The notes: generated from the letters alone by a model not told the origin. Shown: positions 15,865-24,810, counted from the first letter of the stretch. The stretch: 64,000 nucleotides of DNA from Streptomyces sp. NBC_01235 (GCF_035989285.1 NZ_CP108513.1:10168001-10232000), one strand, 5' to 3'. Numbers and translations: made by a program.

Positions 15865-16018
15865 GCGTGCGCCCCGATCCGCGCCGACTCCCAGCCCTCG
15901 GGGACCGGCCGGCGCGCGGTGTCGAACAGCGGGGCGGCGGTCCCGTCCGTGCTCAGCCGGTCGGCGTCTCGTAGAAGTGCGCGTCCGTCAGCGCGTACAC
16001 CTCGTACCGCTTGTCCAT
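15865..16018 (-). pseudogene. Frameshifted N-terminal remnant of a LanKC-like class III lanthipeptide synthetase
   Basis: Starting at the ATG at 16018 (GGGGGAC upstream), 21 codons read MDKRYEVYALTDAHFYETP then stop. In the adjacent frame the text continues DRLSTDGTAAPLFDTARRP, VPEGWESARIG. Together these match what I know of the LanKC N-terminus (MDxRYExY-x-DxxFY-(E/D)T, then RPLPEGWE...). The frame must change within the codons for Glu-Thr, about 15964-15970. After the EGWES segment the resemblance ends, so lyase, kinase and cyclase domains are missing. It lies between the two divergent phosphatase genes. Assignment rests on motif memory over about 45 residues. Confidence 0.55.
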
Positions 16019-16193
16019 GCGTCCCCCTTCGTGGGCCCGGCCAAGAGACTCGCAAGACGGTGAGGTCCGCGGACGGTCGCGCCTGTCACGAGATCACTGT
16101 GCGGAACGCACGCGTGAAGACATGTTCGGTTCCTTTCGAGCGTGGGCCTCCACGGCCCCAGCACGATTGCCATTCCGCGCCCCTCGCGCCTCC

Positions 16194-18692
16194 ATGAAAC
16201 GGACACAGGGGCTGCGCCGCGGGCCCGTAGGCGCTGTAATTGCGGACGTGGTCAGTAAGGGTGCCGCGGAGCGCAGAACGGGACCCCTGTGTGCCGAAAT
16301 CGCCCTCAAAACGATCACGGCCGATCCCGTCTCGCCCGAACGGGTACGCCGTACGCTCGAACAGGCGCTCGTCTTCGCGGGCGCGGCCCTCGCCGCCGTC
16401 TACAGACCAGGCGACGACGGTGAGCTGCTGAGCCTGGTCGAGTCCGCCGGAGTCCCACGGACGCTGTACGGGCTGCGCGAGAGCTATCCCCGCGCCGGGC
16501 GGTCACCGGCCGCCGACGCCCACCGCACCGGCCGGCCGGTGTGGCTGGGCCCGGGAGAGCTCGCCGACTGCGCGGAGTCACGGCGGATGCCTGCCCGCGA
16601 CGTCCATCTGGCGGCCCTGCCCGTCGGCGCGGGCCCGGACGGCTGTCTGCTCGCCGTCAGCGAGCGCCCCGGAGGCTTCGGCGCCGACGACCGCACCTGC
16701 CTGGAGCTCGTCGCCGAGGCCGTCGCCCTCCCCGCCCCGGCCGCCCCCGCCGAGGGCGAGGAACCGCGCGCGGGCGCCTTCAGCCTGGCCATGGACACCG
16801 GCCGCGTCGACGTCGGCGACGACATCCTGGCGCTGTTCGACCTGCCTCGGACGGAGTTCGACGGCCGGGTGGAGACCCTGCTCGGGCTCACCGTCCCCGA
16901 GGACCTGCCCTCACTGATGTCCGTCGTCGAGGCCGACCACATGTCCATCGGCGACCGCGAGCTGGAGTTCCGGGTGCTCCAGCCCGCCGGACCGCCCCGG
17001 TGGCTCAGACTGCGCGGCCGTCTGCTGCCCGGCAGCGACGGCCGACCGGCGCGGCTCGTCGGCACCGTCGCCGACGTCTCCACCCTGCGCGACGAGGTCA
17101 CCGACGTCGTCCGCGTCCAGCGCCTGGCCGCCGCGCTCGCCACCGCCGGCACCGTCCACGACGTCAGCCAGGCCGTCGTCGCCGCCCTGCGCAAGCCGCT
17201 GCGGGCCGACCGGATCGCGCTCGCCGAACTGGAGAACGAGCGGCTCGTGGTCACCGTCCTCGACCCGCCCGAACCCGAGTCCTGGCCCGAGCTGTGGCGG
17301 TTGGAGTGGCGCTCCGAGTGGCCCGACGCGCCCGTGCAGACCATGCCCACCCTCGCCGCCGCCCTGCGCGAGGGCCGCGCCCGGATCTGGCCCGCCGGAA
17401 CCGACCTGGAACCGGCCCTCGCCGAGGTCGGCCCGGGCGGCCTGGCCGTGCTGCCGCTGTCCGCCGGGGGCCGCATGGCCGGCGCCTGCCTGATCGGCTG
17501 GGACGAACCGCACGACTTCGGCCCCGACGAGCGCGCCCTGCTCACCGCCTCCGCCGGTCTGGCGGGCGAGGCCCTGATGCGGGCCCACGCCTTCGACGCC
17601 GAGCACGAACTCGTCGGCATGCTCCAGCGCCAGCTGCTCCCGCGCCGCCTGCCCCTCCTCCCCGGCGGGGTCGCCGTCGCCCGCTACCTGCCCGCCACCG
17701 CAGGGCTGGAGCTCGGCGGCGACTGGTACGACGTGATCCCGCTGCCCGACCACCACGTGGCCCTCGTCATCGGCGACGTCCAGGGACACAGCGCGGGCGC
17801 CGCCACCCTCATGGGGCAGATGCGCACCGCCCTGCGCGCCTACGCGGCCGAGGGCCACCCGCCGGACGTGGTCGTGGCCCACGCCAACCGGCTCCTGATG
17901 GAGCTGGAGACCGACCTCTTCGTGACCTGCTGCTACGTCGACGTCGACATGGAGGAGGGCACCGCCTGGTGCGTGCGGGCCGGGCACCCGCCGCCCGTCC
18001 TGCGTCACCCGGACGGCTCCACCGACATCGTCGAGACGGAAGGCGGCCCCCCGCTCGGTGTCGTGACGCGGGCCGAGTTCCCGATGACCCCGCTGCGGCT
18101 GCTGCCCGGCACCGTCATCGCGCTGACCACGGACGGGCTCGTGGAATCCGCCGACCTGGACATCGACACCGGCCTCGACCGGCTCGCCCACGAACTGTCC
18201 GCCTCCGACCCCGCCCACCTCGACCTCGTCGCCGACGCCCTGCTGGGCAACGCCCACCGCGGCGACGACATCGCCCTGCTCCTCATCCGCTACGACGGCA
18301 TGGCCGTCAAACCCCTGCGCGACGGCTGGACGGTGTGGCGCGTGCCCGAGGCGTCCCGGCACGCCCGCCGCTTCACCCGGCGCACCCTGCGTGCCTGGGG
18401 CATCACCGACGCCGCGGCGGACGCGGCCCTGCTCGTCGTCTCCGAGCTTGTCACCAACGCCCTGGTGCACACCGACGGCCAGGTCCGCCTCGACCTCACC
18501 CTGATGAACCAGCGGCTGCGGGTCGCCGTCACCGACACCTCGCCCCGCACCCCCGTCAAGCCGACCAACCTGGGCTGGGAGGCCACCGGCGGGCGCGGCA
18601 TCCTCCTCGTGGAGGCGATGTCCGACGCGTGGGGGACGGTGCCGGTCAGCGGCGGCAAGCAGGTGTGGAGCGAGCTGGTGCTGGAGCACTGA
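16194..18692 (+). CDS. SpoIIE-type phosphatase with GAF, PAS, GAF and C-terminal HATPase_c (RsbW-like) domain
   Basis: An 832-aa regulatory protein from the ATG at 16194; a GTG at 16248 is an alternative start and neither has a good Shine-Dalgarno. Domains in order are a GAF-like N-terminus, a PAS domain (SLAMDTGRVDVGDDILALFDL; LRLRGRLLPGSDGRPARLVGTVADV), a second GAF, and a PP2C catalytic domain (LELGGDWYDVIPL, VIGDVQGHSAGAATLMGQ, ALTTDGLVES, GDDIALLLI). The C-terminal Bergerat-fold kinase domain shows N-box ELVTNALVHTDGQV and G-box GGRGILLVEAMSDAW. Phosphatase and anti-sigma-type kinase in one chain suggest a self-contained switch controlling a sigma factor or STAS protein. It is divergent from the HATPase-less paralogue at 13457-15598. 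Confidence 0.92.
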   Translation: MKRTQGLRRGPVGAVIADVVSKGAAERRTGPLCAEIALKTITADPVSPERVRRTLEQALVFAGAALAAVYRPGDDGELLSLVESAGVPRTLYGLRESYPRAGRSPAADAHRTGRPVWLGPGELADCAESRRMPARDVHLAALPVGAGPDGCLLAVSERPGGFGADDRTCLELVAEAVALPAPAAPAEGEEPRAGAFSLAMDTGRVDVGDDILALFDLPRTEFDGRVETLLGLTVPEDLPSLMSVVEADHMSIGDRELEFRVLQPAGPPRWLRLRGRLLPGSDGRPARLVGTVADVSTLRDEVTDVVRVQRLAAALATAGTVHDVSQAVVAALRKPLRADRIALAELENERLVVTVLDPPEPESWPELWRLEWRSEWPDAPVQTMPTLAAALREGRARIWPAGTDLEPALAEVGPGGLAVLPLSAGGRMAGACLIGWDEPHDFGPDERALLTASAGLAGEALMRAHAFDAEHELVGMLQRQLLPRRLPLLPGGVAVARYLPATAGLELGGDWYDVIPLPDHHVALVIGDVQGHSAGAATLMGQMRTALRAYAAEGHPPDVVVAHANRLLMELETDLFVTCCYVDVDMEEGTAWCVRAGHPPPVLRHPDGSTDIVETEGGPPLGVVTRAEFPMTPLRLLPGTVIALTTDGLVESADLDIDTGLDRLAHELSASDPAHLDLVADALLGNAHRGDDIALLLIRYDGMAVKPLRDGWTVWRVPEASRHARRFTRRTLRAWGITDAAADAALLVVSELVTNALVHTDGQVRLDLTLMNQRLRVAVTDTSPRTPVKPTNLGWEATGGRGILLVEAMSDAWGTVPVSGGKQVWSELVLEH

Positions 18693-18765
18693 GCCGAGGC
18701 GGATCCCAGGACCTGTCCCAGCCGCCGCTCGTCCCCGGCGGCCCCGGCACGGTAGAGATTCCTCC

Positions 18766-19788
18766 ATGAACCTCCTCGTCACCGGGGCCGCCGGCTTCAT
18801 CGGATCCGCCTACGTGCGCGGCCTCCTCGGCCGCGACGCGGCCGAGGACACCGCCGTGCACATCACCGTCCTGGACAAGCTCACGTACGCGGGCACCCGC
18901 ACCAACCTGCCGGACGGCCACCCGCGCCTGGAGTTCGTGCACGGCGACATCTGCGACGCCGACCTCGTCGACAAGCTGATGGCCACGGCCGATCAGGTCG
19001 TCCACTTCGCCGCCGAGTCGCACGTCGACCGCTCCATCGACGGCGCCGGGGAGTTCGTCCGCACCAACGTGCTCGGCACCCAGACGCTGCTGGACGCGGC
19101 CCTGCGGCACGGTGTCGGCCCGTTCGTGCACGTGTCCACCGACGAGGTCTACGGCTCGATCGAGACCGGCGCCTGGTCCGAGGACCATCCGCTGCGCCCC
19201 TCCTCCCCGTACTCCGCCTCGAAGGCCTCCTCCGACCTGATCGCCCTCTCCTACCACCACACCCACGGCCTGGACGTCCGCGTCACCCGCTGTTCCAACA
19301 ACTACGGCCCGCGCCAGTTCCCCGAGAAGGTGATCCCGCTGTTCGTCACGAACCTCCTGGACGGCGAGCGGGTCCCCCTCTACGGCGACGGACGCAACGT
19401 CCGCGACTGGCTGCACGTCGAGGACCACTGCCGGGGCGTCGACCTCGTCCGCACCAAGGGCCGCCCCGGCGAGGTCTACCACCTCGGCGGCGGTACGGAG
19501 CTGAGCAACCGCGAGCTGACCGGTCTGCTCCTCGACGCCTGCGGGGCCGGCTGGGACCGCGTCGTGTACGTCGAGGACCGCAAGGGCCACGACCTGCGCT
19601 ACCGCGTCGACTGGACCAAGGCCCGCACCGAGCTCGGCTACCGCCCCCGCCACGACTTCGCGACCGGGCTCGCCGAGACGGTCGCCTGGTACCGGGAGCA
19701 CCGCGACTGGTGGGAGCCCCTCCAGCGGAGGCACGGCCGACCTGCGCAGACGGGGTGGCCGCAGGCCGTCACTTCCCCCGTGCCGTGA
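18766..19788 (+). CDS. rfbB: dTDP-glucose 4,6-dehydratase
   Basis: A 340-aa extended short-chain dehydrogenase catalysing dTDP-glucose to dTDP-4-keto-6-deoxyglucose, the entry step to dTDP-deoxysugars. It has the NAD-binding motif GAAGFIG (residues 7-13), DKLTYAG and HFAAESHVDRSI. Catalytic motifs are STDEVYG (Thr-Asp-Glu) and YSASK, followed by RCSNNYGPRQFPEK and DWLHVEDH, all strongly conserved in RmlB. No rmlA, rmlC or rmlD homologue is in the window; only a family 2 glycosyltransferase adjoins, convergent and overlapping by 20 bases. The gene is therefore either a spare copy of a housekeeping enzyme or part of a degraded deoxysugar set. Confidence 0.94.
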   Translation: MNLLVTGAAGFIGSAYVRGLLGRDAAEDTAVHITVLDKLTYAGTRTNLPDGHPRLEFVHGDICDADLVDKLMATADQVVHFAAESHVDRSIDGAGEFVRTNVLGTQTLLDAALRHGVGPFVHVSTDEVYGSIETGAWSEDHPLRPSSPYSASKASSDLIALSYHHTHGLDVRVTRCSNNYGPRQFPEKVIPLFVTNLLDGERVPLYGDGRNVRDWLHVEDHCRGVDLVRTKGRPGEVYHLGGGTELSNRELTGLLLDACGAGWDRVVYVEDRKGHDLRYRVDWTKARTELGYRPRHDFATGLAETVAWYREHRDWWEPLQRRHGRPAQTGWPQAVTSPVP

Positions 19789-21703
19789 TCCTTCCGAGCG
19801 CCCGGTACAGCGCGCGGCGCACCCTGTGGGCCACGTGTCGTACCCCGCCGGGCTGGGGTGACGGCACCACGAGGACACCGTCGGACGTGACGTGCAGGGC
19901 GAAGGGCAGCGGATGGAAGCGCGCCCCGTCCGCTTCCGGGGTGAGGCACACGGTCGTCAGCCAGGTCCGGCCCGGCGGGTCACCGCCCGGCAGGGCGACC
20001 TCCAGCCGCCCGCCGGGCGAGAGCGTCCCGAAGACCTCGCGGGAGCCGCCGGACCTCACCCCCGTCAGCCGCAGCAGCGCATCGGCGGCCTCGGGCACGT
20101 AGAGGGGGAGGGTCACGTGGAGGCGGTCCTCCACGATGGTGACGTCCCCGGCCGCGACCCGGCCCAGGCCGAGCCGTGTGCTCGCGTGGCCGACGTCCAG
20201 CGCGAGGCTCGCGTACCGGTCGGTCCAGTACGGCAGCACCACCCGCCCCGCGACGACCCCGGCGGGCGGGGCGGGCCGGCCGTGGCGGGGCGCCGGGCCC
20301 AGCCGCAGCTCCTTGGTCCAGCCGCCCAGGCCCACGCGGACCCACACGTCCCACAGTCCCTCGCCCGGCGGGCCGCCGCTCACCGCGGTGGCGGGATCCA
20401 CGGTGGCGGTCGCCCGGAGCACGAGCCGTACCCGACTGCCGTCCCCGGCGGCCGGAACCGTCTCGTGGACCACCTCCACCGCCTGGAAGTACTGCGCCGA
20501 GCTGGTCCGTTCCCGCAGCAGCAGGTCGGGCACGGTCCGGTCGAAGCGGTCCACGGTGTCCGTGCCCAGCCACCGCACGGCCTCGGCCATGTCCCGCGGC
20601 GGCCACCGCGGGGAGCCCCCGGCGGACGGGAACGTCATCGGCCCGCCGTCGTGGGTGAGTTCGGCGGCGAAGGTGATCCGCAGCGCGCCGTCGTGCCACT
20701 CGACGCCCTCCGGGTCGACGGCGAGTCCGACGCCCGCCTCCCACTCGGCGAACGCGACGACGTCGTCGTAGCGCCCGTCGCCGGTCAGCGCCGCGACGAC
20801 CCGCTGGGTGGGCTGGAGCGGCTCCGCCACCCCCGGCCCGAACCGCTCGACGGCGACCCCGTGGATCTCCTCGAACAGCTCCCTGCGGTAGTCCTCGGGC
20901 AGGTCGAGGAAGCGCCGTCCGCGCAGCCGCTCGACCATCTCCACGCGCAGCCAGCGCCGGAACAGCCCGTCGCGCAGCGGACCCGGTTCGGTGTACCGCT
21001 CGACGACGTCGAGGGCCTCCCGGAGGCTCTTGAAGTACTCCGCCGGGTCGAACCGCCGCAGGCTCACGTTCGAGGAGTCGTCGCGCCGGACGTGGTAGTA
21101 GCAGACGTAGTCGCTCAGCACCGAGACGTTGCCGGCGCGCAGATAGGCCTCGGTGACGAAGACGTGGTCCTCCAGGCGCCGCCGCCCCTCGGGGAAGCGC
21201 AGGCCGGTGCGGACCAGGAAGGCCCGGCGGACCATCTTGTGCGGGGTGAGGCTGTCGATGAGCGGCGCGTCCTCGACGGAGGCGCGCGGGCGGTTCGTGC
21301 GGAACAGCTCCACCGGCACCGCCCGCCCCTTGCCCGCCATCTTGCCCACGACGACGTCCGCGTCGTTCGCGACCCCGTAGGCGTACATCCGCTCCAGGGC
21401 CTCGTCGCCGAGGTGATCGTCGTCGTCGACGAACATCACGTACTCGCCCCGTGAGGCGTCGATGCCCACGTTGCGCGGCTTGCCCGCCCAGCCGGAGTTC
21501 TCCTGGTGGATGACACGGACCCGGGGGTCCTCGGCGGCCAGCGCGTCGAGACGGGCCGGGGTGGCGTCGGTGGAGCCGTCGTCGACGAAGATCACCTCAT
21601 ACGCGTCCGGCGGGAGCGACTGCCTCAGCAGCGAGGCGACGCAGTCCTCGATGGCGGGACCGGGGTTGTGGACGGGGACGATGACGCTGACCTTGACCGG
21701 CAT
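19769..21703 (-). CDS. Family 2 glycosyltransferase with C-terminal beta-rich region
   Basis: A 644-aa protein. Residues 1-~210 are a GT-A catalytic domain: SVIVPVHNPGPAIEDCVASLLRQ, VIFVDDGSTDATP, HQENSGWAGKPRNVGID and the metal-binding MFVDDDDHLGDEAL. Residues ~210-330 form a helical segment often seen after GT2 domains that act on wall glycopolymers. The remaining ~300 residues are beta-rich sequence that I do not recognise beyond similar actinobacterial glycosyltransferase tails. There is no membrane span, so it is likely cytoplasmic or membrane-peripheral. An AGGAG sits six bases before the ATG. The convergent rfbB could supply a deoxysugar donor, but the gene arrangement (tail-to-tail) does not demonstrate a joint pathway. 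Confidence 0.87.
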   Translation of the reverse strand: MPVKVSVIVPVHNPGPAIEDCVASLLRQSLPPDAYEVIFVDDGSTDATPARLDALAAEDPRVRVIHQENSGWAGKPRNVGIDASRGEYVMFVDDDDHLGDEALERMYAYGVANDADVVVGKMAGKGRAVPVELFRTNRPRASVEDAPLIDSLTPHKMVRRAFLVRTGLRFPEGRRRLEDHVFVTEAYLRAGNVSVLSDYVCYYHVRRDDSSNVSLRRFDPAEYFKSLREALDVVERYTEPGPLRDGLFRRWLRVEMVERLRGRRFLDLPEDYRRELFEEIHGVAVERFGPGVAEPLQPTQRVVAALTGDGRYDDVVAFAEWEAGVGLAVDPEGVEWHDGALRITFAAELTHDGGPMTFPSAGGSPRWPPRDMAEAVRWLGTDTVDRFDRTVPDLLLRERTSSAQYFQAVEVVHETVPAAGDGSRVRLVLRATATVDPATAVSGGPPGEGLWDVWVRVGLGGWTKELRLGPAPRHGRPAPPAGVVAGRVVLPYWTDRYASLALDVGHASTRLGLGRVAAGDVTIVEDRLHVTLPLYVPEAADALLRLTGVRSGGSREVFGTLSPGGRLEVALPGGDPPGRTWLTTVCLTPEADGARFHPLPFALHVTSDGVLVVPSPQPGGVRHVAHRVRRALYRALGRITARGK

Positions 21704-21836
21704 CGGGCTCCTGGCCCCCTTGCTGGATCGCTTGCCGTGCGCGGGACGACGGGTGCGTGTGGCCCGATGCTAACCCCGCCGCAGACGCCCTACCCGTCCC
21801 GATTCGCCCGAGTTGCTGATTTTGTATTCTGACGCC

Positions 21837-22337
21837 GTGCGCCTCCTGCTGATGTCCGACACCCACCTGCCCAAGCGCGCCAAGTCGCTCCCCGCCCCGC
21901 TGCTAGACGAGCTCCCGCACGCGGACGTGGTGATCCACGCCGGGGACTGGGTCGACACGGCCACCCTCGACCTGCTGGAGAGCCGCAGCCGACGACTCGT
22001 CGGCGTGTACGGCAACAACGACGGACCCGACCTGCGCGCCCGGCTGCCCGAGGTCGCCTACGCCGAACTGGGCGGACTGCGGTTCGGCGTGGTCCACGAG
22101 ACGGGCCCCGCCCAGGGCCGGGAGGCCCGCTGCGCCGCCCGCTTCCCCGACCTCGACGTCCTGGTCTTCGGCCACAGCCACATCCCGTGGGACACCACCG
22201 CCCCCGGCGGACCGCGCCTGCTCAACCCGGGCTCACCGACCGACCGCCGCCGTCAGCCGCACTGCACCTACCTGACCGCCTCCGCGGCCGACGGCCGGCT
22301 CACGGACGTCGTCCTGCACCGGCTGCCGCCGCGCTGA
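21837..22337 (+). CDS. YfcE/MJ0936-family metallophosphoesterase
   Basis: A 166-aa single-domain calcineurin-like phosphoesterase. Metal-binding blocks are MSDTHLP (D-x-H), HAGDW (G-D), YGNNDG (G-N-x-D), VVHETG and VFGHSHIP (G-H-x-H), in the correct order and spacing. The GTG at 21837 starts directly on VRLLLMSDTH. A TTG eight codons earlier is possible but unlikely, since a TATTCT hexamer lies just before the GTG, suggesting a near-leaderless transcript. Likely substrates are cyclic or simple phosphodiesters; the physiological one is unknown. A GC-rich hairpin follows the stop. Confidence 0.88.
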   Translation: MRLLLMSDTHLPKRAKSLPAPLLDELPHADVVIHAGDWVDTATLDLLESRSRRLVGVYGNNDGPDLRARLPEVAYAELGGLRFGVVHETGPAQGREARCAARFPDLDVLVFGHSHIPWDTTAPGGPRLLNPGSPTDRRRQPHCTYLTASAADGRLTDVVLHRLPPR

Positions 22338-22344
22338 CGCAGAA

Positions 22345-22382
22345 CCGGGCCGCCCCGGCCGAGGTGGTCGGAGGCGGCCCGG
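22345..22382 (+). terminator. Hairpin after phosphoesterase gene
   Basis: CCGGGCCGCC (22345-22354) pairs with GGCGGCCCGG (22373-22382). The loop is 18 nt. It lies 8 bases after the stop codon. Confidence 0.55.
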
Positions 22383-22428
22383 AACTTGCGAGTGTGCGTT
22401 TCTTCAACGGACCTCCTTCCTTCGTGAG

Positions 22429-22445
22429 ACGAAGGGCAGAGGACA
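22429..22445. repeat. Small perfect hairpin CCTTCGT-GAG-ACGAAGG
   Basis: A 7-bp stem with a 3-nt loop lies between the phosphoesterase terminator and the broken phosphotransferase gene. It could be an operator or a structure in the 5' leader of that gene. Confidence 0.4.
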
Positions 22446-22533
22446 TGCATGCCTGTCCGTTATGGGCGACTACCCCTCTGCGCGCGTCCTACACCCCCGA
22501 ATTCGGTGGATGCCGCCGTCGCCCCCCGCTGTC

Positions 22534-23497
22534 ATGGAGGACGTGCTGATCGACACCCCGCTGGTACGCCATCTGCTCGCCGCACAGTTCCCGCACCGGG
22601 CCCACTTCCCGGTCACCCCCGTCCCGAAGTCCGGCATGGACAACGCCACCTTCCGGCTCGGCGACGACCTGTCCGTACGGCTCCCGCGCTACGCGCACCG
22701 GACCGGCCAGGTCGCCCGGGAACAGCGCTGGCTGCCCCGTCTCGGGCCCCTCCTGCCGCTGCCCCGTTCCACAGCCGGTCGCCCAGGGCGCGCCCGGCGA
22801 GGGCCACCCCTACCCGTGGTCGGTGTACCGCCGGCTCGACGGGGAGACGGCCACCCCCTATGCCCTGGCCGACCCGGTACGCACCGCCCTCGACCTCGCC
22901 GGCTTCCTCACCGCCCTCCAGGGCGCCGACCCCACCGGCGGACCGGGCCCGCAGCAGAGCAACGCCTTCCGGGGCGTGCCCCTGGGCGACGACCGCGACT
23001 CGATCGCCCACGAGTCACGGGTGCGGCCGAAGATCGAGGCGCTCAAGAAGTCCCGGCTGGTCGACACCGGCCCGGTCACCGAGGTGTGGGAGGCGGCGCT
23101 CGCCGCGCCCGCCCGGCGGAAGCCTCCGTTGTGGGTCCACGGCGACCTCGACGCGGGCAACCTGCTGCTCCGTGACGGCCGGCTCGGCGCGGATGGGGGC
23201 ACCTCCCGGTTCGAGCGCAGCCGAGAACTGAGGGACGACTTCGGCACCCTGGCCGCCGCGGGCCCGGCGGTGGACCTTCAGCCCGCGTGGAAGTTCCTGC
23301 CCGCCACGGCACGCGCGGTCTTCCGGGAGGCGGTCGGCGCCGACGACGCCACGTGGGCACGCGCCCGCGGCTGGGCCCTGGCCGGGTCGCTGCCGGTCCA
23401 CAACGACCCGTTCTTCCGCGACCACCCGGCCCGCGTCACGGCGGCCCCGCGTCATCTGGAGCAGATGGTCGCGGACTACCGGGCGGACGGGGCCTGA
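22534..23497 (+). pseudogene. Aminoglycoside/hydroxyurea phosphotransferase-family gene, frameshifted and carrying a repeat insertion
   Basis: The N-terminal part (DTPLVRHLLAAQFP, PVPKSGMDNATFRLGDDLSVRLPR, QVAREQRWLPRLGPLLPLP) is a normal APH-family start. Around 22765-22775 the frame shifts. The family text resumes one frame over as QGAPGEGHPYPWSVYRRLDGE and continues to the stop at 23497, including the Brenner-type motif WVHGDLDAGNLLLRDGRLG. The magnesium motif that should follow (IDFG) is split by a 48-nt in-frame repeat. The gene reads GRLG, then about 16 foreign residues, then DFGTLAAAGPAVDLQPAWKFLP. Two independent lesions make it very probably inactive. A sequencing error could explain the frameshift but not the insertion. 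Confidence 0.85.
23191..23238 (+). repeat. Streptomyces-type short interspersed repeat inserted in frame
   Basis: The element starts GGATGGGGGCACCTCCCG, contains TTCGAGCGCAGCCGAGAA and ends AGGGACGA. This composite is, from memory, one of the commonest short intergenic repeats of Streptomyces genomes. Here it is 48 nt, keeps the reading frame, and falls exactly where the phosphotransferase DFG-type motif should join its preceding strand. Confidence 0.7.
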
Positions 23498-24600
23498 CCG
23501 CCCGTCGCACGGTGGATCGCCCCGGCCGTCGCCGTCAGCGGAGCACCGCTGCCGCCCCAGCGCAGCGCGACGATCTCGGCGGCCACCGACACGGCGACCT
23601 CCTCGGGCGTACGGGCCCCCAGGTCCAGCCCGACCGGTGAGCGCAGCCGGGACAGCTCACGGTCCGTGAGCCCGGCCTCGACAAGTCGCGCCCGGCGTTC
23701 GTCATGGGTACGGCGGCTGCCCATCGCCCCGACGTAGGCGGCGGGCAGGCGCAGCGCCACCTCCAGCAGCGGCACGTCGAACTTCGGGTCGTGGGTCAGC
23801 ACGCAGATCACCGTGCGCCCGTCGGTGTCCGTGCCGCGCAGGTAGCGGTGCGGCCAGTCCACGACCACCTCCACGCCCGGCGGGAAACGCTTCGGGGTGG
23901 CGAAGACCGGGCGGGCGTCGCACACCGTGACCCGGTAGCCGAGAAAGTCCCCGATGCGGGCCACGGCGGCCGCGTAGTCGATCGCGCCGAACACCAGCAT
24001 GCGCGGCGGCGGTGCGAAGGAGTGCAGGAACACCGACACGGCGTCCTCACGCCGCTGGCCGCGCGGCCCGTAGTGGCGGACGCCGGTGACGCCGAGGGCG
24101 AGCTCACCGCGCGCGTCGGCCGTGACGGCCGCGTCCAGGCCGTCCGTGCCGAGCGTGCCGGAGGTCCGCTCCGGCCAGACCGCGAGGGTGGCCCCGCGGG
24201 GAGCCGGGCCGTCGGTGACCGTGGCCACCGTCACCGGCTCGCCCGCGGCGACCGACTCCGCGACCGCCCCGAACGACGGGTCGAGGCCGGGGGAGACGGG
24301 ACGCACGAGCAGCGTGATCTCGCCGCCGCAGGTCAGCCCGACGGCGAAGGCGTCCTCGTCGCTGTACCCGAAGGTCTCCAGCCGGGCGCTCCCGTCGGCC
24401 ACGACCTCCTGGGCCAGCTCGAACACCGCGCCCTCCACACAGCCCCCGGACACGCTGCCCACGACCTCGTCGCCCGGCCCCACCGCCATCGCCGCGCCCG
24501 GGTCACGCGGGGCGCTGCGGCTCACGGCGACCACGGTGGCGAGCCCGAACGGCACACCGGCGGCGTACCACCCGTTCAGCACCGGGAGAATCTCGCGCAT
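23476..24600 (-). CDS. XdhC/CoxI family protein
   Basis: A 374-aa protein of the XdhC family, which in characterised cases delivers or sulfurates molybdenum cofactor for xanthine dehydrogenase-type enzymes. The N-terminal XdhC/CoxI domain has the signature GSVSGGCVEGAVFE and TCGGEITLLV. The C-terminal Rossmann domain has MLVFGAIDYAAAVARIGDFLGYRVTVCDARPVF, VICVLTHDPKFDVPLLEVAL and YVGAMGSRRTHDER. No xdhA/xdhB or other molybdoenzyme gene is present, so it is an orphan here. Its end overlaps the tail of the broken phosphotransferase gene on the other strand. The ATG at 24600 starts directly at MREILPVLNGW. Confidence 0.88.
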   Translation of the reverse strand: MREILPVLNGWYAAGVPFGLATVVAVSRSAPRDPGAAMAVGPGDEVVGSVSGGCVEGAVFELAQEVVADGSARLETFGYSDEDAFAVGLTCGGEITLLVRPVSPGLDPSFGAVAESVAAGEPVTVATVTDGPAPRGATLAVWPERTSGTLGTDGLDAAVTADARGELALGVTGVRHYGPRGQRREDAVSVFLHSFAPPPRMLVFGAIDYAAAVARIGDFLGYRVTVCDARPVFATPKRFPPGVEVVVDWPHRYLRGTDTDGRTVICVLTHDPKFDVPLLEVALRLPAAYVGAMGSRRTHDERRARLVEAGLTDRELSRLRSPVGLDLGARTPEEVAVSVAAEIVALRWGGSGAPLTATAGAIHRATGGQAPSAR

Positions 24601-24696
24601 GTCCGAACGTTAATCCGTTGCCGCTCCGCCCGCCGTTCTGCTGCACTGCGCGGGTACCACCTTCCGGGAGACCCGTCGAAGACAACAGGAGCACAG

Positions 24697-24810
24697 ATGC
24701 GCACATCGTTCATGTCCACCCAGCAGGAAGGAACGCCCCCCATTTCAAAGGACATGACACTTCGTGCACGTGCTCAACCTCGGGATCCTCGCCCACGTCG
24801 ACGCGGGTAA
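24697..24810 (+). CDS. Possible 37-aa upstream leader peptide overlapping the Tet/Otr-type gene
   Basis: ATG at 24697 has a very good AGGAG Shine-Dalgarno (AACAGGAGCACAG). The reading frame runs 37 codons, starting MRTSFMSTQQEGTPP and ending in an Arg/Pro-rich tail, and stops 44 bases inside the following ribosomal-protection gene. It is in a different frame from that gene. Tet(M)-type genes are known to be preceded by short regulatory leader ORFs, so translational coupling or attenuation is plausible. No homologue is recognised, and it may be a spurious frame. Confidence 0.4.
   Translation: MRTSFMSTQQEGTPPISKDMTLRARAQPRDPRPRRRG

Noticed and set aside
18766..21703. dTDP-deoxysugar biosynthetic cluster
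   Set aside because: Only the 4,6-dehydratase and one convergent glycosyltransferase are present; no nucleotidylyltransferase, epimerase, reductase or aminotransferase of such a pathway adjoins.
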